A stretch of 64,000 bases of DNA from Acidovorax sp. NCPPB 3576 (GTDB lineage: Bacteria > Pseudomonadota > Gammaproteobacteria > Burkholderiales > Burkholderiaceae_C): the NCBI RefSeq assembly GCF_028473605.1, contig NZ_CP097267.1, forward strand, positions 3,154,501-3,218,500, written 5' to 3'. Numbering within the stretch: position 1 is the stretch's first letter; each line of letters starts with the position of its first letter. A program made the translations under genes and the position numbers. Shown piece after piece: positions 9,237-18,817 of the stretch. The notes under the pieces were generated by a model. It was not told the DNA's origin, did not search any database, and was given only the letters and a program-made list of their open reading frames with translations.

Positions 9237-9938
9237 ATGCAATGGAACACCCTGGCCGAACGGCTCTTCGGCGCGCAGCACGGCATCGTGGCCGATGGCG
9301 ACCTGCTCTCGGGCACGCCGACCTTCGACGGCCAGCCCCTGGCCGTGATCGGCACCACAAACCATGCGCCCATCGGCGTGCGGCTGGCGCTGGCACAGGC
9401 CCGCGCGGTGCTGGACACCGTGGCGCATCACCCCGGCCGCGCCATCCTGCTGCTCATCGACACGCAGGGCCAGCAACTGCGCCGGCGCGACGAACTGCTG
9501 GGCATCAACCGCGCCATGGCGCACCTGGGGATGTCCATTGACCTCGCGCGCCGGCACGGCCACCGCGTGGTCGGGCTGGTCTATGACCAGGCGCTCTCGG
9601 GCGGCTTCATCACCTCGGGCCTGATCGCCGATGCCTGCTACGCGCTGCCCGAAGCGGAGATCCGCGTGATGCGCATTCCCGCCATGGCGCGCGTGACCAA
9701 GCTGCCCGAGGCCCGGCTCACCGAGCTGTCGCAGTCCAACCCCGTGTTCGCCCCGGGCGTGGACAACTACGTGGCCATGGGCGGCGTGCGCGCGCTGTGG
9801 GAAGGCGACCTGGCCGCCGCGCTGCGCGAGGCCCTGGCCCACACGCCCACGGACGACGTGCGGGCCCGGGATGGCGCCGCGCGCGGTGGCCGCCGACTCG
9901 CCGCCGGGGTGACGCAGCGCGTGCTGGATGCCGCCTGA
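9237..9938 (+). CDS. mdcE: Malonate decarboxylase gamma subunit
   Basis: 233 residues from the ATG at 9237, which has a purine-rich ribosome binding site (gagaaggaagg). It is the partner of MdcD in malonyl-S-ACP decarboxylation and is a carboxyltransferase alpha-like fold. YDQALSGGFITSGLIADACYALPEAEIRVM matches the family in short blocks. It sits 34 bases after mdcD and 14 before mdcG. Confidence 0.94.
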   Translation: MQWNTLAERLFGAQHGIVADGDLLSGTPTFDGQPLAVIGTTNHAPIGVRLALAQARAVLDTVAHHPGRAILLLIDTQGQQLRRRDELLGINRAMAHLGMSIDLARRHGHRVVGLVYDQALSGGFITSGLIADACYALPEAEIRVMRIPAMARVTKLPEARLTELSQSNPVFAPGVDNYVAMGGVRALWEGDLAAALREALAHTPTDDVRARDGAARGGRRLAAGVTQRVLDAA

Positions 9939-9952
9939 CGACGCAGCCCCCC

Positions 9953-10666
9953 ATGCCAACGCCCATGGCCACCGCCCTGCCCCTGCAGCGCCACCAGCTC
10001 GCCTGCCTGTCCGACGCCGGCTGGCAGCGCCAGCTCGCCCGGCCCTGGGACGGCGAGGCCCGCGAATGCCTGGACCACTGGGCCGCGCGGCGCCTGCCGC
10101 TCGTGGTGACCACCCAGCCGACCGGCCCGGACGGCAGCATCGCGCTGGGCCTGCCGGCCCCAGGCCGCTGGGCTCGGCGCCGCCTGGCGCTGTGCGTGGC
10201 GCGCGAAGACATCCTCTACTTCGATGCCTTTCCCCCCGCCCTGCAGGCCCAGCCGCTGATGCCCACCGGATCGAAGGCCGCCTGGGGCCGCCTGTGCAAC
10301 GCGCTGCAGGCCTGCGGCGTGGCCGCCCGCATCTACGGCAGCCACGGCTGGCAGCTCCTCACCGGGCTGGACCACCTGCGCAGCGGCTCCGACGCCGATC
10401 TGTGCATCGGCGTGGCCAGTCCCGCACAGGCCGATGCCGTCGCCAGCTGCCTGCTCGCCTTTCCGAAAGCGCAGCCCCGGCTGGACGGGGAACTGCTGTT
10501 CGCCAACGGCGCCGCCGTGGCCTGGCGCGAATGGAGCGCCTGGCGCGCGGGCCGCGGCAAGGCCGTGCTGGTCAAGCGCCTGGCCGGCGCGGCGCTGGAG
10601 CGTGCGCCGTTCTGGCCGGCCCCGCAGGCGGCGGAGGAACCGGCCGCCGAGGAGCCGGTGCCATGA
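9953..10666 (+). CDS. mdcG: Phosphoribosyl-dephospho-CoA transferase (holo-MdcC synthase)
   Basis: 237 residues from ATG 9953 (an in-frame ATG at 9965 is also possible). MdcG first binds and then transfers triphosphoribosyl-dephospho-CoA to the serine of apo-MdcC. The nucleotidyltransferase-like signature is seen in YGSHGWQLLTGLDHLRSGSDADL, where paired acidic residues in SDADL are the likely metal ligands. The C-terminus overlaps mdcB by 4 bases. Confidence 0.92.
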   Translation: MPTPMATALPLQRHQLACLSDAGWQRQLARPWDGEARECLDHWAARRLPLVVTTQPTGPDGSIALGLPAPGRWARRRLALCVAREDILYFDAFPPALQAQPLMPTGSKAAWGRLCNALQACGVAARIYGSHGWQLLTGLDHLRSGSDADLCIGVASPAQADAVASCLLAFPKAQPRLDGELLFANGAAVAWREWSAWRAGRGKAVLVKRLAGAALERAPFWPAPQAAEEPAAEEPVP

Positions 10667-11553
10667 CCGCCATCGCACGGCGCATGCCCATGGCAGTGTC
10701 GCTCTGCGGACCGAGCCCGCACACCATCGGCCGCGCCGCCACGCTGTCGCTCTACGACGAACTGGCCCTCTCGCCCAAGCCCGGGCTGGTGACCCTCACC
10801 GACACCGGCAGCCACACCGACATGGATGCCCGCACCTTCGTGCGCAGCCTGTTCGCGCTGCGCGGCTATTTCGTGCGCATCGCAGCGCTGGGCCATGCCG
10901 GCGAAGGGTTCCCGGCGCTGGAGCGCTGCGGCATCGAGGCCGAGGCCCGCATGGCAGCGGCCACCGGCGGCGTCAACACCCACCGGGGCGCGATCTTCAC
11001 GCTGGGCCTGCTGTGCGCAGCGGCGGGGGCCCTGGCGCGCAAGGACACGCCCATGCAGCCCGCCGCGCTGCGCGATGCGCTGCGCCGCCACTGGGGCGCG
11101 GCGCTGGCCGAGCGCGCCGAACGCACGCTGCGCGCGCCGCGGCTGCCCGGCGGCATCGCCGCGGCGCGCCACGGCCTGCGCGGCGCGGCGCAGGAGGCGG
11201 CGCTCGGCTTTCCCGTGCTGTTCGACACCGCGGTGCCTGCGCTGCGCCACGCGCTCGCCCGCGGGCTCGGCGTGCAGCAGGCGCGCGTGGACACGCTGTT
11301 TTCCGTGATGGCCGTGCTGGACGACAGCAACCTCGCGCACCGGGGCGGCCTGGAAGGCCTGCGCCACGCCCAGGCCTGCGCGCGGGGCTTTCTGACCGCG
11401 GGCGGCGCCGGGCGGCCCGGCGGCCTGGAGGCCGCCCACGCCATCGGCCGTGATTTCGTCGCGCGGCGCCTGTCACCCGGCGGTTCGGCCGACCTGCTGG
11501 CCGCCGCCTGCTGGGTGGTGCGCATGGCGCCGCCGGCGAGCCGCGCGCCATGA
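10663..11553 (+). CDS. mdcB: Triphosphoribosyl-dephospho-CoA synthase
   Basis: 296 residues, start ATG at 10663 inside the stop of mdcG. It makes the MdcC prosthetic-group precursor from dephospho-CoA and ATP and belongs to the CitG/MdcB family. Conserved blocks are ELALSPKPGLVTLTDTGSH and GGVNTHRGAIFTLGLL near residue 105, and DDSNLAHRGG near the C-terminus. It overlaps mdcH by 4 bases. Confidence 0.94.
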   Translation: MTAIARRMPMAVSLCGPSPHTIGRAATLSLYDELALSPKPGLVTLTDTGSHTDMDARTFVRSLFALRGYFVRIAALGHAGEGFPALERCGIEAEARMAAATGGVNTHRGAIFTLGLLCAAAGALARKDTPMQPAALRDALRRHWGAALAERAERTLRAPRLPGGIAAARHGLRGAAQEAALGFPVLFDTAVPALRHALARGLGVQQARVDTLFSVMAVLDDSNLAHRGGLEGLRHAQACARGFLTAGGAGRPGGLEAAHAIGRDFVARRLSPGGSADLLAAACWVVRMAPPASRAP

Positions 11554-12458
11554 GCTACGCCCTGGTGTTCTCGGGCCAGGGCATGCAGCACCCCGGCATG
11601 CTGCCCTGGCTGGCCGACGGTGCCCCGGTGCGCGCGGTGAACGAACGCCTCGGCGTGCGCGACTGGCGCGCCGCGCTGCAGGACGCCGATTGGGCCGCGC
11701 GCAATGCCCACGCCCAGGTGCTGCTCACCGGCCTCGCCCTGGCCGCATGGGACGCCCTGGCCCCGCTGCTGCCCGCGCCGGCCGCCATCGCGGGCTACAG
11801 CGTGGGCGAGCTGGCCGCCTTCAGTGCGGCCGGCGTGTTCGATGCCGGCACGGCGCTGTCGCTCGCACAGGCGCGCGCCGAGGCCATGGACCGCTGCGCC
11901 GCCGGCCACCCCGGCGGCCTGATCGGCCTGAGCCGCATGGCGCCGGCCGCCATCGACGCCCTGGTGCGCGACACCGGCCTGGCCGTGGCGATCAGGAACG
12001 GCCCGGACAGCGTGGTGCTGGGCGGCGCGCTGGCCGCGCTGGACCGCGCCGAAGCGCTGGCCGCCGCACAAGGCGGCCACTGCACGCGCCTGCGCGTGGG
12101 CGTGGCCTCGCACACGCCGGCCCTGCAGCCGGCGGCCGATGCCTTGCGCCAGCGGCTGGAGGGCACGGCCTTCGCCCGCCCGCGCACGGCGCTGTTCAGC
12201 AACGCGGCCGACCGCATCGCCAGCGTGCCGCAGGCCCGCGAGGCGCTGGCGGCGCAGATCGCCCGCACCGTGCGCTGGGACGAGTGCATGGACAACCTGC
12301 ACGCGCGCGGCGTGCGCTGCGTGGTCGAGGTGGGCCCCGGCCAGGCGCTGGCCAAGATGTGGAACGCGCGCTACCCCGGCGTGCCGGCCCGCGCCTGCGA
12401 CGAATTCCGCAGCGCACTGGCGCTGGCCGCATGGGTGGGCAGCCACGGGCTCTCCTGA
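11550..12458 (+). CDS. mdcH: Malonate decarboxylase malonyl-CoA:ACP transacylase (epsilon subunit)
   Basis: 302 residues. It resembles FabD: FSGQGMQHPGM at the N-terminus, the nucleophile motif GYSVGELAAF (Ser about 84), and a His in VASHTPALQP. MdcH loads malonyl onto holo-MdcC to start the catalytic cycle. It is the last gene of the malonate operon; a 141-base gap separates it from the GST gene. Confidence 0.94.
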   Translation: MSYALVFSGQGMQHPGMLPWLADGAPVRAVNERLGVRDWRAALQDADWAARNAHAQVLLTGLALAAWDALAPLLPAPAAIAGYSVGELAAFSAAGVFDAGTALSLAQARAEAMDRCAAGHPGGLIGLSRMAPAAIDALVRDTGLAVAIRNGPDSVVLGGALAALDRAEALAAAQGGHCTRLRVGVASHTPALQPAADALRQRLEGTAFARPRTALFSNAADRIASVPQAREALAAQIARTVRWDECMDNLHARGVRCVVEVGPGQALAKMWNARYPGVPARACDEFRSALALAAWVGSHGLS

Positions 12459-12599
12459 TTCCCTGGACGCCGCGAACAGGCGCCCTGCAAACACATTGGC
12501 AGCTTTTGCGAACGCGTTGTCGCAGCAGCACCCGGCACCGCACCTAAGCTGGTGGCCCCTTCTTCCTCGATGGCGACGGTACCGCCGGGAAACACGCCC

Positions 12600-13268
12600 A
12601 TGCTCACGCTCCACCACTGCCTCAGCGCACGCTCTTTTCGCCCCCTGTGGATGCTGGAGGAACTGAATGCGCCGTATGCGCTGCAGGTCCTGCCCTTCCC
12701 CCCGCGCGTGCATGCGCGCGCTTTCCTGAACGAGAACCCGCTGGGCACCGTGCCGCTGCTGGTCGATGGCGATACCCGCATGACCGAATCCGCTGCCATG
12801 TGCCAGTACCTGTGCGCACGCCACGCACCCACTCCACTGCAGGTCGAAGCGGGCGAGCGCGATTTCGGCCGCTATCTCAACGACCTGCATTTCGGCGAAG
12901 CCACGCTCACCTTCCCTCAGACCCTGGTACTGCGCTACCGGTATTTCGAGCCGGCAGAACGCCGCAGCCCCCAGGTGGCCGACGACTACGCCCGCTGGTT
13001 CCTGGCGCGGCTGCGCACGCTGGAACCCCGGCTGGCGCAGCAGCCCTACCTGTGCGCGGAGCGCTTCACGTCGGCGGATGTGTCGGTGGGCTATGCGCTG
13101 CTGCTGGCCGAGCACCTGAAGCTGGCGGCCGCGTTCCCGCCCGCCGTGGCGGCCTACTGGACCCGCCTGCGCGAGCGGCCCGCATTCGGCCGGGCCATGG
13201 CGGCGCAGGAGGCGGCGGCACGCGCGCAAGGGGTGCAGCTCACGCCATCGCCCGACCTGCGGCCCTGA
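12600..13268 (+). CDS. Glutathione S-transferase family protein
   Basis: 222 residues from ATG 12600 (an upstream in-frame ATG at 12552 lacks a ribosome binding site and adds an unconserved leader). The thioredoxin-like N-terminal domain (residues 1-80, with ENPLGTVPLL carrying the cis-proline and TESAAMCQYL) is followed by an all-alpha domain (about 88-205) with TSADVSVGYALLL. Expected to be a cytosolic glutathione-dependent enzyme; substrate unknown. It stands alone downstream of the malonate operon. Confidence 0.85.
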   Translation: MLTLHHCLSARSFRPLWMLEELNAPYALQVLPFPPRVHARAFLNENPLGTVPLLVDGDTRMTESAAMCQYLCARHAPTPLQVEAGERDFGRYLNDLHFGEATLTFPQTLVLRYRYFEPAERRSPQVADDYARWFLARLRTLEPRLAQQPYLCAERFTSADVSVGYALLLAEHLKLAAAFPPAVAAYWTRLRERPAFGRAMAAQEAAARAQGVQLTPSPDLRP

Positions 13269-13568
13269 GCCGGTCAAAAACAGGGATTCAGAACGGCTGG
13301 CGCATGAAGTCGGCCATGCGCTCGGCCGTGTCGGCGCTGCCACGGCGGGCCTTTGCCGCCTGGCGCTGCGCTCGCGCCCAGATGCCGGCCCGGGCAAAGT
13401 CGGGTAAGGTGCTCTTCAGTACAGCGGTTTGCAACCCGTTGCCACCGCCCCACCGTCCGGACCCTGCACATGCCGCAGCGCCCCTCGGTCAAATCGCTAT
13501 CCATTCAATCGCTGCCCGCGCCATATCCATGAGCGCAGCCAGCATTTTTCACTGCAAAGGAAACTCCC
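13269..13568. other. Gap of 300 bases without a convincing gene
   Basis: Nothing recognised. On the minus strand a frame ending at 13288 reads ...LPDFARAGIWARAQRQAAKA... and could be a 49-codon peptide from a TTG at 13434, but it lacks an ATG, a ribosome binding site or a known relative. The promoter and ribosome binding site (AAAGGAAA) of the DUF427 gene lie at its right end. Confidence 0.4.
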
Positions 13569-13850
13569 ATGAAAGCCATCTGGAACGGCGTGACCGTCGC
13601 CGAGAGCGACAACACCGTGCTGATCGAGGGAAACCATTACTTCCCCGAGAGCGCGCTGAAGCAGGAATATTTCACCTTCAGCAACCACAAGACCATGTGC
13701 CCCTGGAAGGGCCAGGCCACCTACCGGTCGCTGCTGGTCAACGGCGAACTCAATCCCGACGCCGTCTGGACCTATGCCGATCCCAAGCCCGAAGCCGAGT
13801 CGATCCGCGGCCACTTCGCGTTCTGGAAAGGCGTCAAGGTCGGCGCCTGA
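13569..13850 (+). CDS. DUF427 domain protein
   Basis: 93 residues; small cytosolic protein of the DUF427 family (now grouped as a nucleotidyltransferase-like fold). Conserved features seen are the early KAIWNGVTVAES strand, the YFP and TMCPWKGQATY segments and the AFWKGV end. The biochemical role is unknown. A clear AAAGGAAACTCCC leader precedes the ATG. It stands alone, with the DnaA-box repeats immediately downstream. Confidence 0.85.
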   Translation: MKAIWNGVTVAESDNTVLIEGNHYFPESALKQEYFTFSNHKTMCPWKGQATYRSLLVNGELNPDAVWTYADPKPEAESIRGHFAFWKGVKVGA

Positions 13851-13864
13851 GCACGCACCCTCGG

Positions 13865-14112
13865 GTTATCCCTGCCCGCACTGGACAATCATGTGGATAA
13901 CCCGGGACAACGCCTGTATGGGCGCGCCAAGTCGTTGATTTTTCAGGGAAACCGATGCAGTGCCTCATTTTTTGGCACTGGGTTGCCCACAGGCCTGTGG
14001 TTATCCCTGGCACCGCTGGACAATCATGTGGATAACTCGGGACAAGCCCTGTATGGCGGCGCCAAGTCGTTGATTCTTAAAGGATACCGCTCGACTGCCT
14101 TCTTTTTAGGCA
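13865..14112. repeat. Two-copy tandem repeat (135-base period) with perfect DnaA boxes
   Basis: Copies at 13865-13977 and 14000-14112, about 85-90% alike over their first 80 bases. Each contains GTTATCCCTG, then TGTGGATAA (the reverse complement of the DnaA box TTATCCACA) at 13892-13900 and 14027-14035, then GGGACAA, GCCAAGTCGTTGATT, and a small TGCC...GGCA stem over a T-rich loop. GCCCACAGGCCTGTGG lies between them. The two boxes are exactly 135 bases apart. It could be a DnaA-titration or replication-initiation-like site; function is inference. Confidence 0.7.
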
Positions 14113-14143
14113 ATCCAGGCCGGGCCGTGTGCCAGCCAATAGA

Positions 14144-14197
14144 TGCTATAAAATTCATAGCTATACGCCCTAGTCTTTATTGCGGTGGAGGCCTTTT
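14144..14197 (-). repeat. Interspersed intergenic element, copy A
   Basis: Read on the minus strand it is aaaaaaggcctc, then ccgcaataaa, ctagggc, tatagctat and ttatagca. The same order of blocks recurs at 44725-44780, and a shorter version at 22797-22830. All copies lie between genes in AT-rich islands, and the GCTAT...ATAGC part can form a small hairpin. Confidence 0.75.
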
Positions 14198-14239
14198 TTA
14201 TCCTGCCCCTCCGCTGGCCCATTTTTGTTGCCGCTTGCC

Positions 14240-14536
14240 ATGAGTGACCCTTCTCCGACTCCCTTTTTCACCGCCCGCATCGGCGACGACGGCACCCAGT
14301 GCGACGCCTGGCCCGAGCAGCCCTTGCTGCTGTCGCTGGAGCAAGGCGGCATCGACTGGCCCAGTTCCTGCCGCAACGGCACCTGCCGCACCTGCATCGG
14401 CATGCTGGCCGAAGGCGAAGTGCGCTACGCCATCGAGTGGCCCGGCCTGTCCCCCGAAGAGCGTGCCGAGGGCTGCGTGCTGCCCTGCGTGGCCTACCCG
14501 GTGAGCGACGTGCGGCTGCAAGCGCCCGGCATCTGA
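14240..14536 (+). CDS. 2Fe-2S ferredoxin-type protein
   Basis: 98 residues from ATG 14240. Plant-type ferredoxin fold with the cluster ligands Cys44, Cys49, Cys52 (SCRNGTCRTC) and Cys83 (CVLPC; Cys79 is nearby), spacing C-x4-C-x2-C-x30-C. No fused reductase domain. Likely a small soluble electron carrier; its partner is not evident from the neighbours. Confidence 0.88.
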   Translation: MSDPSPTPFFTARIGDDGTQCDAWPEQPLLLSLEQGGIDWPSSCRNGTCRTCIGMLAEGEVRYAIEWPGLSPEERAEGCVLPCVAYPVSDVRLQAPGI

Positions 14537-14659
14537 AGCCGGCTGAAATGATCTGAACGCGCGCCCGCCCCGCGCGCAGGCCGGGCTGGCACCCTTGCTG
14601 GGGCCCACGTTCCTCGCCCAGAATCCTCCGACATTCATTGCAATGAAGGGAGGGACACC

Positions 14660-16393
14660 ATGAACGCCAACGACCATCCGTCGGCAACAAAGGCCGAAAA
14701 GGCCGCGACGGCCACCAACGCGCCGCAGGGCGCCGACCAGGCCCCCACGCGCGAGGCCATCCTGGCTGAATGCATCGCCGCGGACGCGCAATGGGCCACG
14801 CAGCCCGGCCGCAACCTCGTGCTGCTGTTCGACGGCACCGGCAACATCCTGGGCAACCAGCAGGACACCAACGTGGTGAAGCTGCTGCGCATCCTAGGCA
14901 AGGGCCGGGACGCATCGGGCAGCGGGCCCACGCAACTGGTCTATTACGACCCCGGCGTGGGCACCACCAACGAATTCCCGGCGGACGGGGTCGTATCGAG
15001 GGCCAAAAACAAGCTGCGGCAACTGGCCGGGCTGGCACTGGGCAACGGCGTGTTCCCCAACATCGCCGAGGCCTACAAGTTCCTCGTGCACACCTACCGG
15101 CCGGGCGACCGCATCTACCTGTTCGGCTTCTCGCGCGGCGCGTTCACCGCGCGGGCAGTGGCCGGCATGATCAACATGTACGGCCTCATCCACACCGAGG
15201 GCCTGCCGCTCATCGACAGCCTGGTGCGCACCTATTTCGCGCCGATCAACCGAAAGAACCAGGCCGGCACCAAGAGCCGCGAGGCCTTCGCGCGCGACGT
15301 GATCGACAACTTCTCGCTCGGCCGCACGCCGCTCGTGCACTTCGTGGGCGTGTGGGACACGGTGGAGGCCATCGGCCTCGGGCTGCTGGGCGGCATCAAG
15401 ATCACCAACTCCGCCAAATTCGCCCGCAAGCGCTTCGCCCATGTGCGCCATGCCATGTCGCTGTACGAATCGCGCAGCAAGTATTCGCCCCGCCGCTACG
15501 ACGATCCACATTTCACGGATAAGGATCGGCCCTGGCGCAGCTACGACCAGCGCTGGTTCCGCGGCGTGCACAGCGACGTGGGTGGCTCGTACGCGCGCGA
15601 CGGGCTGTCCAACCTCACGCTGAAATGGATGGTGGACGAGGCCTTGGCCCAAGGCCTGCGCGTGGACCGGGGGCAGTTGCAGCCCGGCGACCCGCTCACG
15701 GCCATGCACGACCAGGCCTACGACTGCCCTTATTGGGTCTGGACCGGGCTCAGCGCGCGCGAGCGCTTTCCCAGCGACTTCATCGACCCCACGGCCCGCC
15801 CGGTGGACGGCGCCGTGCCCGCCAACACCGTGCCGCGCACGCAGCCCTGGCGCTGGCTGGGCGTGGCGCTGGCGATCATCACGGCCGTGCTGTTCGCCAT
15901 CACGTTCCAGGCCGGCCAGGCCGCCTGCGATCTGGGGGCCGCGCCGGGGTGGGTGCAGGGCCTGCCCTCCAGCTTTCAGGTGTCGGCGCACTGGCATGCC
16001 GGCTGGGGCGTGGTCTGCGGCGGCACCGACGGCGTGCGCCGCGCCATCGCCTGGGACTGGGCCTTGCTTGCGAGCTACGCCCTGTGGCTGGCCTATCCGG
16101 TGGCCTGGTCCCTGCGGCGGCTGGTCGCGCGGGCCGTGCCGCCGGGCCGGGCGCAGGGCTGGCTCTACCGCCATGCGCACTGGGCGATGGGCGCGCTGGT
16201 GCTGTCGGACATCGCGGAAAACTACGCCACGCTGCACATGCACCACCCGAACTGGCCCACCGTGCTGACGGTGGCCAGCAGCATCAAGCTGCTGTCCCTG
16301 CTGCTGCTGGCGTGGGTGATGGTGGCGGGTGCCCTGGCCGGGCGCGAGGGCAGCCGGACGCGGCCCGCCTCGCCCGCGCCCCAACTGCACTAA
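14660..16393 (+). CDS. DUF2235 alpha/beta-hydrolase with C-terminal membrane segments
   Basis: 577 residues, with a strong ribosome binding site (AAGGGAGGG) before ATG 14660. The DUF2235 domain (about residues 48-370) has [16 protein letters not shown], the nucleophile elbow [10 protein letters not shown] (Ser about 158), [10 protein letters not shown] and [11 protein letters not shown], the pattern of the Tle1-type phospholipase family of type VI effectors. The C-terminal about 190 residues contain three or four hydrophobic helices ([52 protein letters not shown]). No VgrG or immunity gene is adjacent, so an effector role is not established; a membrane-bound housekeeping hydrolase is equally possible. 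Confidence 0.8.
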   Translation: MNANDHPSATKAEKAATATNAPQGADQAPTREAILAECIAADAQWATQPGRNLVLLFDGTGNILGNQQDTNVVKLLRILGKGRDASGSGPTQLVYYDPGVGTTNEFPADGVVSRAKNKLRQLAGLALGNGVFPNIAEAYKFLVHTYRPGDRIYLFGFSRGAFTARAVAGMINMYGLIHTEGLPLIDSLVRTYFAPINRKNQAGTKSREAFARDVIDNFSLGRTPLVHFVGVWDTVEAIGLGLLGGIKITNSAKFARKRFAHVRHAMSLYESRSKYSPRRYDDPHFTDKDRPWRSYDQRWFRGVHSDVGGSYARDGLSNLTLKWMVDEALAQGLRVDRGQLQPGDPLTAMHDQAYDCPYWVWTGLSARERFPSDFIDPTARPVDGAVPANTVPRTQPWRWLGVALAIITAVLFAITFQAGQAACDLGAAPGWVQGLPSSFQVSAHWHAGWGVVCGGTDGVRRAIAWDWALLASYALWLAYPVAWSLRRLVARAVPPGRAQGWLYRHAHWAMGALVLSDIAENYATLHMHHPNWPTVLTVASSIKLLSLLLLAWVMVAGALAGREGSRTRPASPAPQLH

Positions 16394-16540
16394 AATCGCC
16401 GCCTTTGGGGCGCAGAGCGCTCCCGCACCGTGCGGCCAGCGCCGCACCGCCCGCTCTTTGGAGGCGGCCCTGCCCGGGCCGCGACCGGATCAGCGTGCGG
16501 TGCACGCCACCCGCGCGGCCCACCGAAAGCCCAGCCCTCC

Positions 16541-17662
16541 ATGAACACCCCCCTGACCCCTGCGCCGATCTCGCCGGTGCAAGACATCGTGGCCGAGATG
16601 CGCGCCGGGCGCATCGTCATCCTCGTGGACGAGGAAGACCGCGAGAACGAAGGCGACCTGGTCCTGGCCGCCGACCACGTCACCCCCGAGGCCATCAACT
16701 TCATGGCGCGCTTCGGCCGCGGACTGATCTGCCTGACCCTCACCCGCGAACGCTGCGAACGGCTGAACCTGGCGCCGATGGTGGCGCGCAACGGCACCAA
16801 GATGGGCACGGCGTTCACCGCCTCCATCGAGGCGGCGGAAGGCGTGACCACCGGCATCTCGGCGGCCGACCGCGCCCGCACCGTGCAGGCCGCCGTGGCG
16901 CCGAACGCCGTGGCCGCCGACCTGGTGCAGCCCGGCCACATCTTCCCGCTGCAGGCGGTGGACGGCGGCGTGCTGATGCGCGCCGGCCACACCGAAGCCG
17001 GCTGCGATCTGGCCGCCATGGCCGGCTGCAGCGCCAGCGCCGTGATCTGCGAGGTCATGAAGGACGACGGCACCATGGCCCGCCTGCCCGATCTGCAAAC
17101 CTTCGCCGCCGAGCACGGCCTCAAGATCGGCACCATCGCCGACCTGATCGAATACCGCAGCCGCAACGAATCGCTGGTGCGCAAGGTGGGCACGCGCGCG
17201 CTGCAGACCGCCTTCGGCGAATTCACCGCCCATGCCTTCCGCGACGAGCCCAGCCAGGCCGTGCACCTGGCGCTCGTCAAGGGCCAGTGGGGCCCGGACG
17301 ACAGCGTGCCGGTGCGCGTGCACGAGCCCCTGTCGGTGCTGGACGCGCTGGAAGTCAACCGCTCCATGCACTCCTGGGGCCTGGACAGCAGCTTGCAATA
17401 CATCGCAGCCCAGGGCCAGGGCGTGGCCGTGCTGCTCAACTGCGGCGAAAGCGCCGACCAGCTGCTGGAGCAGTTCGAAGGCCGCGCCCGCTCGGCCCAC
17501 GCGCCCGAACGAGGCCGCATGGACCTGCGCACCTACGGCGTGGGCGCACAGATCCTGCGCGAATGCGGCGTGCACAGGATGCAACTGATGGGCCCGCCGC
17601 GCCGCATGCCCAGCATGGCGGGCTACGGCCTCGAGATCACCGGATACCTTCCCAAGGAATAA
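16541..17662 (+). CDS. ribB: 3,4-dihydroxy-2-butanone 4-phosphate synthase fused to a degenerate GTP cyclohydrolase II domain (RibBX type)
   Basis: 373 residues. The N-terminal about 205 residues are a full RibB domain, which makes the four-carbon unit of riboflavin from ribulose 5-phosphate: [17 protein letters not shown]-equivalent [10 protein letters not shown], and HTEAGCDL. The C-terminal about 160 residues align with GTP cyclohydrolase II, but the zinc-binding Cys cluster after VHEPLSVLD is absent (the sequence reads [12 protein letters not shown]) and so is the catalytic QEGRNIG-like motif. This matches the described RibBX variant, in which the second domain has lost GTP cyclohydrolase activity. 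A separate ribA should exist elsewhere. It is followed by ribH after 3 bases. Confidence 0.92.
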   Translation: MNTPLTPAPISPVQDIVAEMRAGRIVILVDEEDRENEGDLVLAADHVTPEAINFMARFGRGLICLTLTRERCERLNLAPMVARNGTKMGTAFTASIEAAEGVTTGISAADRARTVQAAVAPNAVAADLVQPGHIFPLQAVDGGVLMRAGHTEAGCDLAAMAGCSASAVICEVMKDDGTMARLPDLQTFAAEHGLKIGTIADLIEYRSRNESLVRKVGTRALQTAFGEFTAHAFRDEPSQAVHLALVKGQWGPDDSVPVRVHEPLSVLDALEVNRSMHSWGLDSSLQYIAAQGQGVAVLLNCGESADQLLEQFEGRARSAHAPERGRMDLRTYGVGAQILRECGVHRMQLMGPPRRMPSMAGYGLEITGYLPKE

Positions 17663-17665
17663 GAC

Positions 17666-18130
17666 ATGTTTGGCGCAGACAAAGGAACATCGGACAAGCT
17701 CGACGGCAAGAAGCTGCACATCGGCATCGTGCAGGCCCGTTTCAACGAGAGCATCACCAACACCCTGGCCTCGGCGTGCCGCGCCGAGCTGCTGGCGCTG
17801 GGCGTGCAGGAAAAGCACATCCACCACGTGCTGGTGCCCGGCGCGCTGGAAGTGCCGGTGGCGCTGCAGGCCATGGCCGAGCGCGACGAATACGACGCGC
17901 TGATCGCCCTGGGCTGCATCATCCGCGGCGAAACCTACCACTTCGAACTGGTGGCCAACGAATCGGGCGCGGGCGTGAGCCGCATCTCGCTCGACTACCA
18001 CGTGCCGGTGGCCAACGCCATCATCACCACCGAGAACATGGCGCAGGCCATCGCCCGCCAGACCGAAAAAGGCCAGGACGCCGCCCGCGTGGCCGTGGAA
18101 ATGGCCAACCTGCTGGAGGAACTGTCGTGA
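17666..18130 (+). CDS. ribH: 6,7-dimethyl-8-ribityllumazine synthase
   Basis: 154 residues, normal length. It condenses the RibB product with the pyrimidine intermediate to give lumazine. FNESIT (substrate loop), [24 protein letters not shown] and the [12 protein letters not shown] block are all in place. It overlaps nusB by 4 bases, the usual ribH-nusB arrangement. Confidence 0.97.
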   Translation: MFGADKGTSDKLDGKKLHIGIVQARFNESITNTLASACRAELLALGVQEKHIHHVLVPGALEVPVALQAMAERDEYDALIALGCIIRGETYHFELVANESGAGVSRISLDYHVPVANAIITTENMAQAIARQTEKGQDAARVAVEMANLLEELS

Positions 18131-18711
18131 GCGATTCCACCTCTTCCCACCCCGGCGGCGCCAAGCGCCCGCCCCGCCAGGCGCGCACCGGCGTGACCAG
18201 CACCGGCGCCCGCAAGGCCGCCTCCAAATCCAACCGCAGCCGTGCCCGCGAGTTCGCGCTGCAGGCGCTCTACCAGCATCTGGTGGGACGCAACGATGCC
18301 ACCGCCATCGACAGCTTCACGCGCGACCTGTCCGGCTTTCACAAAGCCGATGCCGCCCACTACGACGCGCTGCTGCACGGCTGCATCGAATCGGCCGAGG
18401 CGCTCGATGCCTTGATCACGCCGCAGCTCGATCGCAAGATGGCCGAGATCTCGCCCATCGAACATGCGGCCATGTGGATCGGCGTGTACGAGTTCCAGCA
18501 CTGCCTGGACGTGCCATGGCGCGTGGTCATCAACGAGTGCATCGAGCTGGCCAAGGAATTCGGCGGCACCGACGGCCACAAGTACGTGAACGGCGTGCTC
18601 AACGGCCTGGCCCCCACGTTGCGCGCCTCCGAGGTCGCGGCCGACAAGAGCGCAGCGAAGCCCCAGGCTCCCGCCAGCCAGGTCCCCGAAGCCCCGGCGG
18701 ACAACGCCTGA
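18127..18711 (+). CDS. nusB: Transcription antitermination protein NusB
   Basis: 194 residues starting at a GTG at 18127 that overlaps the ribH stop. The N-terminal about 40 residues are a basic, disordered extension; the NusB fold follows with [48 protein letters not shown] and [11 protein letters not shown]. It binds boxA RNA with S10 in rRNA antitermination. A second disordered Ala/Pro-rich tail ends the protein. Confidence 0.95.
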   Translation: MSDSTSSHPGGAKRPPRQARTGVTSTGARKAASKSNRSRAREFALQALYQHLVGRNDATAIDSFTRDLSGFHKADAAHYDALLHGCIESAEALDALITPQLDRKMAEISPIEHAAMWIGVYEFQHCLDVPWRVVINECIELAKEFGGTDGHKYVNGVLNGLAPTLRASEVAADKSAAKPQAPASQVPEAPADNA

Positions 18712-18817
18712 GCGCGATGGGCATGGGCGTGGGGCCGCGCGCCCCGTTGCCGGACTGCCTCGCCCGCCCCTCCCCACGTCAACGCCCACGCACGCGCCGT
18801 GCGGGCAGGAACAGACC

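Noticed and set aside
6272..9418. Very long open frames on the strand opposite the malonate genes, some over 1000 codons
   Set aside because: Their translations are Arg/Gly/His-rich with no domain. They follow from the G/C third-position bias of the real mdc genes, which have clear family motifs.
13288..13434. A 49-codon minus-strand peptide between the GST and DUF427 genes
   Set aside because: It needs a TTG start, lacks a ribosome binding site and matches nothing recognised.
13865..14112. Chromosomal replication origin
   Set aside because: Only two consensus DnaA boxes, no dnaA/dnaN/rpmH neighbours and no clear AT-rich unwinding block; kept as a DnaA-box repeat only.
16394..16540. FMN riboswitch in front of the riboflavin genes
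   Set aside because: The conserved RFN blocks (AGGGTGAAATTCCC and similar) are absent from the 147-base leader.
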